Shown piece by piece: positions 1 through 10,435 of a stretch of DNA of 64,000 bases (its first letter is position 1; the number at the start of each line of letters is the position of its first letter). The stretch comes from Leptospira neocaledonica (GTDB taxonomy: Bacteria; Spirochaetota; Leptospiria; Leptospirales; Leptospiraceae), in assembly GCF_002812205.1 (NCBI RefSeq), contig NZ_NPEA01000001.1, positions 434,001 through 498,000 of the forward strand, in the 5' to 3' direction. Made by a program: the position numbers and the translations under genes. Below the pieces are notes generated by a model, which made no database searches, was not told the DNA's origin, and saw only the letters and a list, made by a program, of their open reading frames with translations.

Positions 1-50
1 TTTTTTCTCCTTAAGGTCCCTTTTTTTTCGTTTTCCACCCAAGAACCCGC

Positions 51-1049
51 TCAAAGATCTTTTAACAGATCGTCTTCTTCTTTATTGTTTTTCTTTTTTC
101 CCGGGAAAGAGGAGAAATTAATCGGTCCCCTATGTCCGGTCTCTTTCATCCAAATTTTATCAGATTCATGACGAGATAAATTTTCCGCAAAAGCTTCCAA
201 GAAAAGATATTCTTTCTTTGCAGGTATTTGGCTAAGAACTTTAGAATGTTCTAATATAAGTTTTTTGATCTTTTCTACGTCGCCTTTTCCGGCAGCGGCT
301 TGGATCTGGAAGGCTCTAGACATACGAACTCCGGCTTGATCGCCTTGTTTGACTGCCTCTTCCATTTGTTTATTAGCATCCTTTCCCTCAGGAGTTGCAC
401 CTGGAACTGAAAGCCATACTACAGCTTCCAATGCCAAAGGAGTTCCCCACCATTTTTTAGAATCTAAACATTTAGATCCGCCTGCAACTACGCTAGGCAC
501 TTCGCGAGTGATCCCCGCATATCCTTGAGAAGCAAAATCATGAAGAATAGCCAATAATCCGGAAGAAAGTCCTACTAAATAGTATAACTCTTCGTGTTCG
601 CTGATAGAAGGACATTTTCCATTCCATTCTCCAAAGTATTGGAGAAATCTATTATGCGCGTCCCCGTATCTTTTTGCGGCTATCCCATGGTAACGAATCT
701 GTCTTGCCTGGTTGTCCAGAGCTTCTTCTCCCTTACCCTTGCGGACTGCAGCGATATACAAAAGTTCCGCTTCCTGTGCCTGTTTTTCCGCACACATTCC
801 TGCTCCCATTTGAGCTACCATCGTAGCTAATTCCACGGAAGCTCCAGTTCTTTCGAAAGAAGATACTAAAGGTCCAAGTGCAGTTCCTCCATTACAGATC
901 GCATCCAAGTCGTCAGAAGCTAGATAATGAGGGACCAAATGGTCTTGGGCATAAGAGTTTAAAGTTGTACCGGTAACTCTATATACGATGGAACAGTTTG
1001 CCAGGGTAATTGTAACAATCGTTACAAAAAAAAGGATTCGTTTATTCAT
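51..1049 (-). CDS. Hypothetical lipoprotein (332 aa)
   Basis: The protein opens with a lysine/arginine start, a hydrophobic stretch and a spirochaetal lipobox LANC with the lipidated cysteine at residue 19, so it is very probably an envelope lipoprotein. The rest is soluble and rich in Ala, Glu and Lys, with helical repeat-like segments (about residues 65-130 and 225-290) that could be TPR-like. No catalytic motif is visible and I do not recognise the family. A TRAP-associated TatT-like TPR lipoprotein is a remote alternative that I cannot support. The C-terminus is a charged Lys/Glu/Asp tail. The gene stands alone, with no clear terminator seen in the first 50 bases of the window. Confidence 0.75.
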   Translation of the reverse strand: MNKRILFFVTIVTITLANCSIVYRVTGTTLNSYAQDHLVPHYLASDDLDAICNGGTALGPLVSSFERTGASVELATMVAQMGAGMCAEKQAQEAELLYIAAVRKGKGEEALDNQARQIRYHGIAAKRYGDAHNRFLQYFGEWNGKCPSISEHEELYYLVGLSSGLLAILHDFASQGYAGITREVPSVVAGGSKCLDSKKWWGTPLALEAVVWLSVPGATPEGKDANKQMEEAVKQGDQAGVRMSRAFQIQAAAGKGDVEKIKKLILEHSKVLSQIPAKKEYLFLEAFAENLSRHESDKIWMKETGHRGPINFSSFPGKKKNNKEEDDLLKDL

Positions 1050-1180
1050 TTTATTTCGGGGGTTATTTTTACTTAGAATTATGGGGGATTCTGGAAGAAC
1101 GTACAGAAGGGATTTACTTCGTCCAATATTTTTTTTCTAATGAGCGTTTTATTTTATGGTGCAGTGTTTCCTAAAAACAA

Positions 1181-2764
1181 TCAGCTCACTGGAGAAGTGA
1201 CCCGGATCTTTTCTATAAGAGATACTGTCTCTTGGTCAGGTTCCACACCTAATTCTTTTTTCAGGATCTTCTTCATATCTTCGAATTTGCGCAAAGCTTC
1301 GTTTTTACGATCTAAAGATTGTAAAGACTCAAAGTGAAATCTCCAAGCCCTTTCATCCAGATCATCCAAACGTATCCAACTTTCCGAATCGGAAAGTAGA
1401 GAATTAGCATCCCCTGCTTTTTGGGAATACTCGCATAAGATTCTATAAATTTCGATTAGGTTCTTGCGCAGATATTCACGTTTTAGTTCTGATTCAGGGA
1501 AATACAGATCGAATTCGAAAAAATCTCCCGTATAAAGCTCTTGTGCTTCTCTATAGGATTGTACTGCTTCTTCTTCTTTTTTGTTTCGAAGTAACTTTCC
1601 GGCAGTCTCAAACTTTCTCTCGAATTCCACAAAGTCCGCTTCTACTAATTCAGGATGGAAGAATAATCTATCTTCTGCGAATACGACCGCTTCCGGATTT
1701 CCTAAAATTTTACGGAGACGGAAAAGTAACGCATGTAGGCTGTTCAGAGCATTTTTCTCGGACATTCCTGGCCAAAGATTTTCTAATAATTCTTCCTTAT
1801 GTACACCTTTTCCAAAACGTACTAACAAAAGTTTAATGAGTTTGAGTAGTTTTTTCTTACTGGAATATTCAGCTGCAGGGATCTTCTTCCCATCCAAATC
1901 CAATTCTAATGGACCTAAAGCTCTTACGCTCAATTTTTTAGGGTTACGGTTTTTCTCTTTGAGACCTTTGGATTCGGAACCTTCTCCAGTTAAGTCTTTC
2001 GCTTGTATTCTAAAAGAAGAAGCCTCCGGCTTAGTAAGCCATTTGGAAACGGATTCCTTAAATTCCATACGGACTTCCCTTTCCGACTTATTCACAGTCA
2101 GGAAGCTGTCCACACAGAACATTAGGATCAAAAAGCTAAAATGAGAAGTATATGGAATGCCGAGCAAATCGCTTGCTACCAAGATATCTGCAATCAAACT
2201 CGCGAAAAAAAATACCAATCCGTAAAATAGAAAATGATTTCTAAATCTGTTCTTACGGAACTGATTCATTACCTTCATTACTGTCCAGATAATCATTAGA
2301 ATACTGGAAAGAAAGATAAACTGCATAATGGTAGGCTGATCTGTTTCATAGATCACTATACCTAAAGAAGGAAAATGTTTCGGATGAGCAACGCTCATTG
2401 TATAAGCGTTCGGATCCTGCAAAAGTATCCCTACCAGGATCAGGTTCATGAACACGTATAGCAGAATGAAGTCCCTGCTAAAAAGTTTTTTATAGTTATT
2501 CACGAATAATGCGATAAACGTAGCAAATACCACCGCTGTCGCATTCTCCACTCTTTCCCAGGGTAAAGCCTTTTCAGGATTTTCTACATTGATTGTTTGG
2601 ATAAAACAAAATAGATAAGCTCCATACGCAACTTGAAGCAAGGCAAAGTAAAGAAGGTATGACTGCTTCCGATTTCTAAAATATAAAACTAAATTATGAA
2701 TCGTACGGTAAACTAATACAGTCACCACCAAATAACATGAAAGCTGGTAATACGTCATATCCAC
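1181..2764 (-). CDS. Membrane-anchored BTAD (SARP-like) transcriptional regulator
   Basis: Residues 1 to about 225 form roughly seven hydrophobic helices. After a charged linker come an OmpR/SARP-type winged helix (about 275-365; it contains GKGVHKEELLENLWPG and LHALLFRLRKILG) and a bacterial transcriptional activator (BTAD) helical-repeat domain (about 375-520; GDFFEFDLYFPESEL and KKELGVEPDQET). This is a one-component regulator in which a 7TM sensor is fused directly to a DNA-binding output, so it presumably acts on DNA while held in the inner membrane. The ligand and targets are unknown. The frame opens with GTG, preceded by AGGAA; an ATG two codons later is equally possible. It is transcribed alone. 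Confidence 0.85.
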   Translation of the reverse strand: MDMTYYQLSCYLVVTVLVYRTIHNLVLYFRNRKQSYLLYFALLQVAYGAYLFCFIQTINVENPEKALPWERVENATAVVFATFIALFVNNYKKLFSRDFILLYVFMNLILVGILLQDPNAYTMSVAHPKHFPSLGIVIYETDQPTIMQFIFLSSILMIIWTVMKVMNQFRKNRFRNHFLFYGLVFFFASLIADILVASDLLGIPYTSHFSFLILMFCVDSFLTVNKSEREVRMEFKESVSKWLTKPEASSFRIQAKDLTGEGSESKGLKEKNRNPKKLSVRALGPLELDLDGKKIPAAEYSSKKKLLKLIKLLLVRFGKGVHKEELLENLWPGMSEKNALNSLHALLFRLRKILGNPEAVVFAEDRLFFHPELVEADFVEFERKFETAGKLLRNKKEEEAVQSYREAQELYTGDFFEFDLYFPESELKREYLRKNLIEIYRILCEYSQKAGDANSLLSDSESWIRLDDLDERAWRFHFESLQSLDRKNEALRKFEDMKKILKKELGVEPDQETVSLIEKIRVTSPVS

Positions 2765-3060
2765 TTTTCGTTTCCTATCTTATCCAGATTCCTGCAACCC
2801 ATTTATGAAAACGGGACAAAAATTGTGACTAAATGCTCACTATTTTTAAATGCAAGTATTTGAATGAGTTTCCTTTTCTTTTTTAGAAGATTATATAGCG
2901 CGTTCTAACGATCGTTATGAAATAATAACCGCCGTTCGACAAAAATCGAACGAAAACTTTTGCGAAATTGTAGCAAAAGAAAATCAAAATTGCATAATAT
3001 CGATTGAGTGAAGACTCACTCATAAGTTTTTTCTAATTTAGTAATCCAATAAGCTCTCAT
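2765..3060. other. Intergenic region with two dyads
   Basis: About 370 bases separate the BTAD regulator from the giant lipoprotein operon, and I see no gene in them. A perfect 12-bp palindrome TAACGATCGTTA lies at 2906-2917. A hairpin with arms CGTTCGA/TCGAACG and a CAAAAA loop lies at 2933-2952. Both sit upstream of the BTAD regulator and could be operator elements for it. This is inference from position only. Confidence 0.4.
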
Positions 3061-3093
3061 AAAAAAAAACCGAAAGGGGAAAACCCTTTCGGT
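3061..3093 (-). terminator. Intrinsic terminator of the giant lipoprotein operon
   Basis: A perfect 9-bp stem CCGAAAGGG/CCCTTTCGG (3070-3078 and 3084-3092) has a five-base loop. Read on the minus strand it is followed by a run of about nine U from 3069 to 3061. It lies about 40 bp beyond the stop of the minus-strand gene that ends at 3132. Confidence 0.92.
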
Positions 3094-3131
3094 CATTTCG
3101 ATATCTAGTTTTTCGAAATAGCTAGGAGTGT

Positions 3132-6100
3132 TTAAGGGCAGACAATCAGAGACGCAGGATCTGTAACAGCTTGTCCTACGAATCTCATTCCTCCTAACAG
3201 ATACGGATCCGCAACTTGAGGAGTATTCAAGGTGAAGAATTGTACCTTATCACTCTTCGCACTGATCGCACAGGATTGAGTTCCTGCAGGATTGATCAAT
3301 TTAGGGAAAGTGATGTCTGGAGGCATTGGTATCTCTTTCATAATACTGTTCACCATTGGTATCACCAAAGTGGTGACTAACGGAGAGATCACTGATTTAA
3401 TACCGTCAGGATCCAAACCGAATGGATTATAAGTTTGTCCTTCTAAAACTTCTACGGCATAATCCAAGTTATTCACCGGATCCAAGATTACCTGAAGTGC
3501 ATTTAAGTTAGCAAATGCAGGGTTATTGGTCGGGTTGGAGAACATTTTGAAACGGAAGTCAGCGTCCGCAGCAAAACTTATCCGAACTGTTCCAAGAGTT
3601 TGTTGGTAACCGTTCGCCCTCGTATCGGCTTGGCAATCTGTAAGTTCATCGTCCACGAGTCCTGTGCAAGAAGTTGGTTTCTTAGCGATGATCTGCAATT
3701 GCATTTCAGTAAAATACAATCTCATCTTAGGTACTCCAGTGGCAGTCATCGGTTTAAACTTCACGTTAGGTGCATGGATCGGAGACATCACCATATCGAT
3801 ATCATCGTAAGATTTTACCGGAGGTGCTATCGCATTGGAACCGTTCAGACCTTGTAATTTATTTCTTCCTGGCACAAGGATTGTAACCAGAGGAGAAGCT
3901 TTTAAGAAAGAAGTGGTCAACGCGAACAGAGGATCTGCGCCGGCAAAAGCATTCATTCCATCGATAAACGCTTTGTTTAACACGATATCCAATCCCCTTC
4001 TCTGCCATAAATGGAATGCAGCCTGAGAGATCGTATCTGTATGCATAGAGATCAAGAACCCAGGGTTCGCAGCGGATTGGCTGAATTGATAAGTAGAAGG
4101 AGGTGGATTTGCCGCAGTCCAAGTCCTTGTAGTAACCATTCCTGTTTTTCCGGATTGGGTTCTGAGTCCACCTGCAGGGTTATAACCGCTCGTAAACGCA
4201 AAGTCCAGAGAAGTCACAAGTCCTTTATTAGTACCATCATGTTTGATGGCAGCATCCGTATTCAATTTGAACTTCACCGTTAATGGGAAGTTTCCAAGTG
4301 GTGCGGGAAGATAACTTGGTAAAGTGATCGTAACTCCAGTGTCTCTCAAGTCGGCAATCACCGAGTTCAGAACGTTAGGAGCAATCCTTTGCACGATATC
4401 TCTGAGCATGTATTGGGTGATAATCTGTTTCACTTGGTCCACAGTCAGGTTCGCCATATTACTAAGCTCTTCTCTACCTACGAGAGCTTCGATGATGGTG
4501 TTAAAACCTTCACTACCATGAATATAAGTCATCGGAGCAGTATACATGAAGTCAGAAGTATCTTCCCCAGGATATAAACCTGATAACGACATATGCAAAG
4601 GGTTTGCCCATGGGCGTATGAAGAAGTTATTCGAATTCGCAAGTATCTGTGCAACGCTAGGATTATCAGGGAAATAATCGTCGTTCACGGTAAAAGGAGT
4701 CCGAACAGTCATATTGATTAAACCGTCGGAAGTCACAGTCATATTGTTACGAGTACGAGCCAATGCCAAACGAGGTTTGGAAAGTTTTACGTCGTTCCAA
4801 TCATAACCTGCCGGATTTAAAGTTCCTTCTACTGCAGGATCCCAGTTCAACTTAGCAGTTGTTCTGAATACGAGCAATGCACCCGGTCCGTTAAATGCCC
4901 CATACCAATCCTCGAAACGAGAGACTACTAAAAGATCCACTTCGGTATATCTGGATTTAAGATCCAAACCTAATCCAGGATTTACTCCTCCGGAGCCAGG
5001 GTTTACTTTTAAGTCTGCAACAACGTTTCCTAACTGGGTTCCGGTTCCTGCAGAACAACCATGAGTTGCGTTATTTGATCCACAACGGACAAACTTAGGA
5101 AGTCTCATGTCCGTTACATATACGTCCAGAGTGATAGCAGCACTTCCGTCTGCAATTCCACCGGAAGCCACGTTTAAGATAGCACTGTATTTAGAGAATG
5201 GTCCCGGAGCGATTTTTTCGATATGATATGAATCGAAGAAACATGCGGGGAATGCACAATCTAACAAATCTTCTCCTGCCGATCCGATATCACCTTCCGG
5301 TCTACCGAATGGAGAGAATACTGTGGAAGTATATCCGCCGTTTTTATAAGATTTTACATCGGTAGGATAATGGCAAAGACTCCAAGCGGCCTCACCCCAA
5401 TGGAATAAATTTTTACAAGCCTGAGGATAATTTGCGTTATTCTGGTTTTGCCCACAGTTATTACTATTATAGGTATTCCACCATTGGTCTCTATCGATAC
5501 CATTTCTCTTTTTAGGGTGATAAGGAGGTCCGTTATCCGTAACACAGTCAGGGTGTCTTACCCAACAATATCCTCTTCCAGCGCCGCCAGATTTAGCTCC
5601 AAACACAGGAATATAATCGAAATCTTTAAATGCTGCTACGTTCGCATCCCCAGACATTTTAGCATCTTGTCTCATACAAGCTTCGCCGATGGTCCAATTT
5701 CCGTTTTCGAAGAATTTTTTCTTAGGAAAATCAGGCATTCCTAATAAGAATTCTTGGAAAGTACGAGGAGTTCCGGTTGAATCCTTCACCTTGAAAGCGC
5801 CTGTAGTATATTTCTGGATGGCTTTTCCTAAGAATGGAAGCATCTGCGCTTCGTCCATTACACCGTTTGCCACGTAAGGAAGAACTCCGTTGGCATTCTC
5901 CAATCTACCGTAGTTAAAGCTAAAATACTTGCGGAAAGTTTTTCCGTTCGTAGTAGCAATCTCATAATAGTAGGTATTCCCACCGACCGTTGGAGGAACT
6001 TGAGAAGTGCTCAGGTTCAAAGAAATTGTAGCGCTCATAGAGCAAGGAGGAGTGGTACAAATATCCTGAGAATTGCTGGATCCGATCTTTTTCAAAGAAA

Positions 6101-6803
6101 CGGATTGGATATAATTTTCTCCCGCAACAGGGCTTGAATATGTAGAAGCGAGTGTAAGAGCGGCGGACTGGTCGAATGTTATATCATTCGTGCCGTTCAA
6201 AGTGTATTGGCTTCCTTGTGTGATCTTATTTGTAAGACCATAATCCAATCCAGTTCTGAAAGTGATTGTATAGTTTTCGAGAGAAACCGCGCCTATGGTA
6301 GCAGCGTCCTGATTGATAGTAAGAGTATAAGTCTCAGCCGGTTTCAATTCTCTATAAGGATTGAAACGAAGTTTCTGACTACTCATCCAATAGAATTCTC
6401 CACCAGGAGTAGGTCCGGAAAGATTTCCGGAAACGCCGGTGATGGAAAAACTCGATTCTACAGTAGCCTTATTCATCGGATGGGAAAAACGGATTTCCAA
6501 TTCTTTGTATCTATCCACGTTTTCAGTGGAATTGATGAATAAAGTTGCCTGAGGATTACTAGAACCAAAATCTACAGGAAGAACAGCGGTATCGTTGTCC
6601 ACACTGTTATACGGAGGCTGAAGATTCGGATTCGCGCCGAATATTCTTCCTCCAGAAAAGAATCCTAGGTCGAAAATATCCGACATTGCAAATCCTTTCA
6701 TTTTTTCAGGGCTACATCCTAAAACGCCTGCCCATAAAATAGAAAGGATCGCGAGTTTGATTCCCTTATCGACATTAGAAACTTTTATATTTTTCAGATT
6801 CAT
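3132..6803 (-). CDS. Giant lipoprotein with N-terminal Big_5-type Ig-like domain
   Basis: The frame opens at a GTG at 6854 that overlaps the stop of the upstream gene. I prefer the ATG at 6803 (1,223 aa), which is preceded by GAGGG and gives a 30-residue lipoprotein signal ending VLGC; the ATG at 6845 is also possible. Next comes a Ser/Ala-type bacterial Ig-like domain (about residues 85-185; RFSHPMNKATVESSFSI, then the KLRFNPYRELKPAETYTL pattern typical of Big_5/SbsA Ig domains). The remaining roughly 1,000 residues are unrecognised. They are rich in Asn, Gly, Pro and aromatic residues and contain scattered cysteine pairs. The protein is presumably surface-exposed or periplasmic. It is coupled to the equally large lipoprotein gene upstream, so the two may act together. 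Confidence 0.85.
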   Translation of the reverse strand: MNLKNIKVSNVDKGIKLAILSILWAGVLGCSPEKMKGFAMSDIFDLGFFSGGRIFGANPNLQPPYNSVDNDTAVLPVDFGSSNPQATLFINSTENVDRYKELEIRFSHPMNKATVESSFSITGVSGNLSGPTPGGEFYWMSSQKLRFNPYRELKPAETYTLTINQDAATIGAVSLENYTITFRTGLDYGLTNKITQGSQYTLNGTNDITFDQSAALTLASTYSSPVAGENYIQSVSLKKIGSSNSQDICTTPPCSMSATISLNLSTSQVPPTVGGNTYYYEIATTNGKTFRKYFSFNYGRLENANGVLPYVANGVMDEAQMLPFLGKAIQKYTTGAFKVKDSTGTPRTFQEFLLGMPDFPKKKFFENGNWTIGEACMRQDAKMSGDANVAAFKDFDYIPVFGAKSGGAGRGYCWVRHPDCVTDNGPPYHPKKRNGIDRDQWWNTYNSNNCGQNQNNANYPQACKNLFHWGEAAWSLCHYPTDVKSYKNGGYTSTVFSPFGRPEGDIGSAGEDLLDCAFPACFFDSYHIEKIAPGPFSKYSAILNVASGGIADGSAAITLDVYVTDMRLPKFVRCGSNNATHGCSAGTGTQLGNVVADLKVNPGSGGVNPGLGLDLKSRYTEVDLLVVSRFEDWYGAFNGPGALLVFRTTAKLNWDPAVEGTLNPAGYDWNDVKLSKPRLALARTRNNMTVTSDGLINMTVRTPFTVNDDYFPDNPSVAQILANSNNFFIRPWANPLHMSLSGLYPGEDTSDFMYTAPMTYIHGSEGFNTIIEALVGREELSNMANLTVDQVKQIITQYMLRDIVQRIAPNVLNSVIADLRDTGVTITLPSYLPAPLGNFPLTVKFKLNTDAAIKHDGTNKGLVTSLDFAFTSGYNPAGGLRTQSGKTGMVTTRTWTAANPPPSTYQFSQSAANPGFLISMHTDTISQAAFHLWQRRGLDIVLNKAFIDGMNAFAGADPLFALTTSFLKASPLVTILVPGRNKLQGLNGSNAIAPPVKSYDDIDMVMSPIHAPNVKFKPMTATGVPKMRLYFTEMQLQIIAKKPTSCTGLVDDELTDCQADTRANGYQQTLGTVRISFAADADFRFKMFSNPTNNPAFANLNALQVILDPVNNLDYAVEVLEGQTYNPFGLDPDGIKSVISPLVTTLVIPMVNSIMKEIPMPPDITFPKLINPAGTQSCAISAKSDKVQFFTLNTPQVADPYLLGGMRFVGQAVTDPASLIVCP

Positions 6804-6850
6804 TTCCAGCCCTCGACTTATTTTTCCCAAAAAAATTCTCTTCATTATTC

Positions 6851-9800
6851 TCACCGGGTGAATACCGTAACAAACCTATCCCAATAGGTGTCCGAGTTTT
6901 CATCTTCGTTAAATCTGTCGTAGAATACGAATCCGTCCGGGAATTGTTTTTTACCCGTAGAAGCAAGATCCGCAAAAATACCCATCAACACTCCTGCCGT
7001 ATAGATCAGTGAGCTTTGGTCTTCTCTTTGTGTTTGGATCATATCCGACACTAAAAGTCGTTTAGCGTCTTTGAATATGGATTTAAGTGAATGCGGACTT
7101 TTCATATCCGCTTCTAAGTAAGAGTAGAATTCGCCGGTCTTTACGATTCCCATCAACACTCCTACGGTGCTTCTTCCGTAAGGAGCGGAGACTTGTGCAA
7201 GATCTGCAGTATCTACGCTTAATAAATTCGTAATTAAGTAATCCTGGGTATTGGACTGATCACGAGTGAGTCCTCCCAGAAGATCCACGATCCCTGACAA
7301 CTGGGCATTCGTAGGAATATTATCTATGATCATGTCCATGGAGAAATCCAAGGTAGGGATCAGACTATAAACAGAATCCGGATCGAAATAATCCCGGAGA
7401 CGAACCGCCCAATTCCCTAACCTATCCCACTCCGGATCATAGATATTCGCAACGCGTGAGTCAGGGAATGCCGCAAGCATATCTCTAACTTCTCCTAAGT
7501 ATGCTTCCAAGTTGAATTGGACTGCGGTTGGACTTTCGTTTGCAAGTTTCACTTCGCCGATCAAATCCGCGATGGATTGGAAGGTAAGAAGTGCACCACT
7601 TGCTCTTTCCGGTTTTCCCATCTCGGCAAGCATTTGCACGAATGTGGATAAAAGGTCCGTTCTGGACATCAAATTCAAGAGTCCGTCTTGGTATCTTCTC
7701 TCATTTTCAGCTAAGATAGAAAGTGGAGAACGTACAGGTTTACTGGAGATCGGATCCAGATAGCGGAAGAAATACTCCGATTCAGTTGCAGAGTTACTTC
7801 TCACGCTCGAGTCAGAGTTCACAATTTTTACGACATCGATCGTTCTTCCACCGCTATTAGGCTCAGGATCTGTAATCCTTGCCAGAAGTGGTCTAGTTAA
7901 AGCTGCACTAAGTCCAGTTAATATCTGGAATGGGTTTTTGTTCAAACTTGGGCTTGCTTGGTCATCCAAAGTCCAGGCAAGAGAAAGTATCAAAGGAAGA
8001 AGTCGGTTTCTTTGTCCCCAAGCATCTTCTACTGATTTTCCGTAAAGAGCCACATTCGGTCCGGATGGAAGAACCTTATCCGGAGTTAAGAAAGAAAGTC
8101 TTTCCATTACGGCAAAGTTAGCCGCAATCACTTGAGGAATTACTCCGTAAGAATCTTCCGGACTCGGATAGAAAATACTGTAAACGGAAGCGTCCCCTAA
8201 ACTATTGAATGTCAAAGAACCAGAACCGCTCGTTCCATAATCCCAGGCTTCCAGATAGAACATACTATCACCCGGAATATCAGAATAATTCTCTTGTAGA
8301 ATCGGGACACCAGGTTGTCTGAAATTAGGTTGAGTTGAACTTGCACAACCAGGTTTAATAAAAGTATTTTTGATCTTCCAGATCGCATTGATACGATCCG
8401 CACAAACTGTTCCGTCTTGCAGGACTGGTCTTGCATTCATAAGACCAGTCATACCATTTGCGATTAATGTCACAAATGCCGCCATCTTATACGGAACACC
8501 GCTACCAAGAGAAGCACGTAAAGGAATGACTGCCACCATACGTTTTTCATGAAGAAGCCATTGGAAATTCTTATAGATCGCTTCCTCGTCGGTATCTACC
8601 GCCCTTTCGGTTACATTGTCTTTTGGAATTTCCCAAACAGGGATGCTCCAACCTTTTGCTCCGGAAGCATTCGCGCCGGCAGCAACCGGAGTGAAAGAAT
8701 TATTAGCTACAACCGCATTTGTTTCGCGTCCGCCTGGACCTACCCACTTACAGATTGTTCCACCGCTACAAGAGCCGCTTGCAGTATTCGAAACCTTAAT
8801 TCTGTATTCGGAAGTATTCCAGGATTCTTTGTAAATCAGGTCCACACCATTGGAATCTCTATATAATTTTCCATCGATAGTGAGGACATTCCCGCCTGAA
8901 TCCACACGGTTTTTATTATAGTATGGGCCGCCGCCGGAGATCAGAACGGTGCGGATCAATTTCATGATAAAAGGAATCGTCTTGGTATAGACCGGATCAT
9001 TGGCAACAGGTATGATCGCTGGATCCGGAGCTTCCAATAAGGTTAAAGTTGGAGTATTGAGCCCGATGGAAAGAGCTGTAGGAGTAGAAGCATCCCCATT
9101 CTTAAACACAGCACCGTCAACAGAGCTTTGGTTCATAAAAGATTTGATCCCAATGCTTCCAGTCATTGCAGATCTCATAGAATAGATACTGTCACCTACG
9201 GTGAGAACTCCGCCAGTCATAGGGCCGCCGTTTACGGAACCGTTAGGCTCTAATCTCATAATAGAAGTATCAGCAGGATTTTCCCAACGGAATCCGAAAG
9301 TATCGGACAAGGTTAGAATGAACATTAAGGATTCTAATGCGGTAATAGGGCTACTGGTAATATTCGCAGGATCAGCTCTGTCCAAACCGGAAGCATCCAT
9401 ACGGATCAACTCTCTAAGAGAATTGTCTACACCGGTTACACCTGAGGAGAAATCGAACTTTGCAAAGTTTTTAGCCATTTCCAAGGAGAGAATAACGTTT
9501 GGATCAGCAGTATAATTTCCTCCTCTTCCAAGCATTGGCCTTAAATAACGGAAGGATTCTGACATGACGGTAGCAAATTCCGAAGGATAAGTAGCATCCC
9601 TATAATCCGCAAAGGCAGGATCAGAATATACAGAACCGCCTACTGTATAAAATTTCTCTAAATTAACTACCAGGTTTTTAAGAACAGTCTCGGAAGACTT
9701 AGCATCGCTAAATCCCGCTCTTTGGCGGAACGATTTTCCAAGAGCGGAAATGATCTGGATCATTTTTTCCTTCATCACTCTGTCGGAGATGAGAGAAGGA

Positions 9801-10435
9801 TCCACCATTCCTTGTAAGAGCCCGAAGATCGCTTGTTTTGCATTCGTGTTCCTGTTAATCGCCTTATCGATTACATCCTCTAATTCTACAAACAGGATAC
9901 GAATTTCAGGATCTTTTAATACTGTGGAAACCTCTTTGAACTTGGTTTCCATAGTTTCTTTAGAATAATTCATGTACATGTACTTCAACGCAGTCTGGCT
10001 TAAAGGAGCCATATTACGGAGCACAGGTTTACGATAGGTGCGTAGAGATTCCAACCAAGGCTGAAGAACATCGAATGCGTTATTCGGTGCTTTTTCTATA
10101 CGATCTAAAAGAGAATGAACTCTAAGAAGAGACTGACGCACATGAGCTTCCGGTTTAAGAAGAAGATCTCCGGAGACCCGCAAGAACCCCACGATATCCT
10201 CTCTATAAGGAATGGTCATGGAGGACTCTAATTTAAGATTGAAATTAATAGGTTCTAAACTTTGGAAACCTGATTTGATGGAAGGATAATCATCAAACAA
10301 ATTAAAAAGACGAATTCCTTTATAATCGATATTATCGTAAAAAGTATCCGCGCTTGATTTCTCACCACCTGCCTGACAGCCCATCCCCAGAGCCAAACAC
10401 AGCGAGAAAAGAATGTGTGCTTTCTTTATATTCAT
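6851..10435 (-). CDS. Giant hypothetical lipoprotein (1,194 aa)
   Basis: A clear lipoprotein signal ends LGMGC with the cysteine at residue 20. The mature protein of about 1,175 residues has no motif I recognise. Its N-terminal third looks helical (many Leu, Lys and Arg heptad-like stretches around residues 60-330), and the middle contains Gly/Asn/Ser-rich segments. Its stop codon TGA overlaps the GTG of the downstream frame, so the two giant lipoproteins are translationally linked. They share the terminator at 3061-3093. The function is unknown. An envelope complex or transport scaffold is only a guess from size, lipidation and coupling. Confidence 0.82.
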   Translation of the reverse strand: MNIKKAHILFSLCLALGMGCQAGGEKSSADTFYDNIDYKGIRLFNLFDDYPSIKSGFQSLEPINFNLKLESSMTIPYREDIVGFLRVSGDLLLKPEAHVRQSLLRVHSLLDRIEKAPNNAFDVLQPWLESLRTYRKPVLRNMAPLSQTALKYMYMNYSKETMETKFKEVSTVLKDPEIRILFVELEDVIDKAINRNTNAKQAIFGLLQGMVDPSLISDRVMKEKMIQIISALGKSFRQRAGFSDAKSSETVLKNLVVNLEKFYTVGGSVYSDPAFADYRDATYPSEFATVMSESFRYLRPMLGRGGNYTADPNVILSLEMAKNFAKFDFSSGVTGVDNSLRELIRMDASGLDRADPANITSSPITALESLMFILTLSDTFGFRWENPADTSIMRLEPNGSVNGGPMTGGVLTVGDSIYSMRSAMTGSIGIKSFMNQSSVDGAVFKNGDASTPTALSIGLNTPTLTLLEAPDPAIIPVANDPVYTKTIPFIMKLIRTVLISGGGPYYNKNRVDSGGNVLTIDGKLYRDSNGVDLIYKESWNTSEYRIKVSNTASGSCSGGTICKWVGPGGRETNAVVANNSFTPVAAGANASGAKGWSIPVWEIPKDNVTERAVDTDEEAIYKNFQWLLHEKRMVAVIPLRASLGSGVPYKMAAFVTLIANGMTGLMNARPVLQDGTVCADRINAIWKIKNTFIKPGCASSTQPNFRQPGVPILQENYSDIPGDSMFYLEAWDYGTSGSGSLTFNSLGDASVYSIFYPSPEDSYGVIPQVIAANFAVMERLSFLTPDKVLPSGPNVALYGKSVEDAWGQRNRLLPLILSLAWTLDDQASPSLNKNPFQILTGLSAALTRPLLARITDPEPNSGGRTIDVVKIVNSDSSVRSNSATESEYFFRYLDPISSKPVRSPLSILAENERRYQDGLLNLMSRTDLLSTFVQMLAEMGKPERASGALLTFQSIADLIGEVKLANESPTAVQFNLEAYLGEVRDMLAAFPDSRVANIYDPEWDRLGNWAVRLRDYFDPDSVYSLIPTLDFSMDMIIDNIPTNAQLSGIVDLLGGLTRDQSNTQDYLITNLLSVDTADLAQVSAPYGRSTVGVLMGIVKTGEFYSYLEADMKSPHSLKSIFKDAKRLLVSDMIQTQREDQSSLIYTAGVLMGIFADLASTGKKQFPDGFVFYDRFNEDENSDTYWDRFVTVFTR

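Noticed and set aside
1581..2144. 187-codon plus-strand frame opposite the BTAD regulator
   Set aside because: It lies wholly antisense to a gene with clear domains, is Ser/Phe-rich as reverse reading of Leu/Glu/Lys codons gives, and has no start site of its own.
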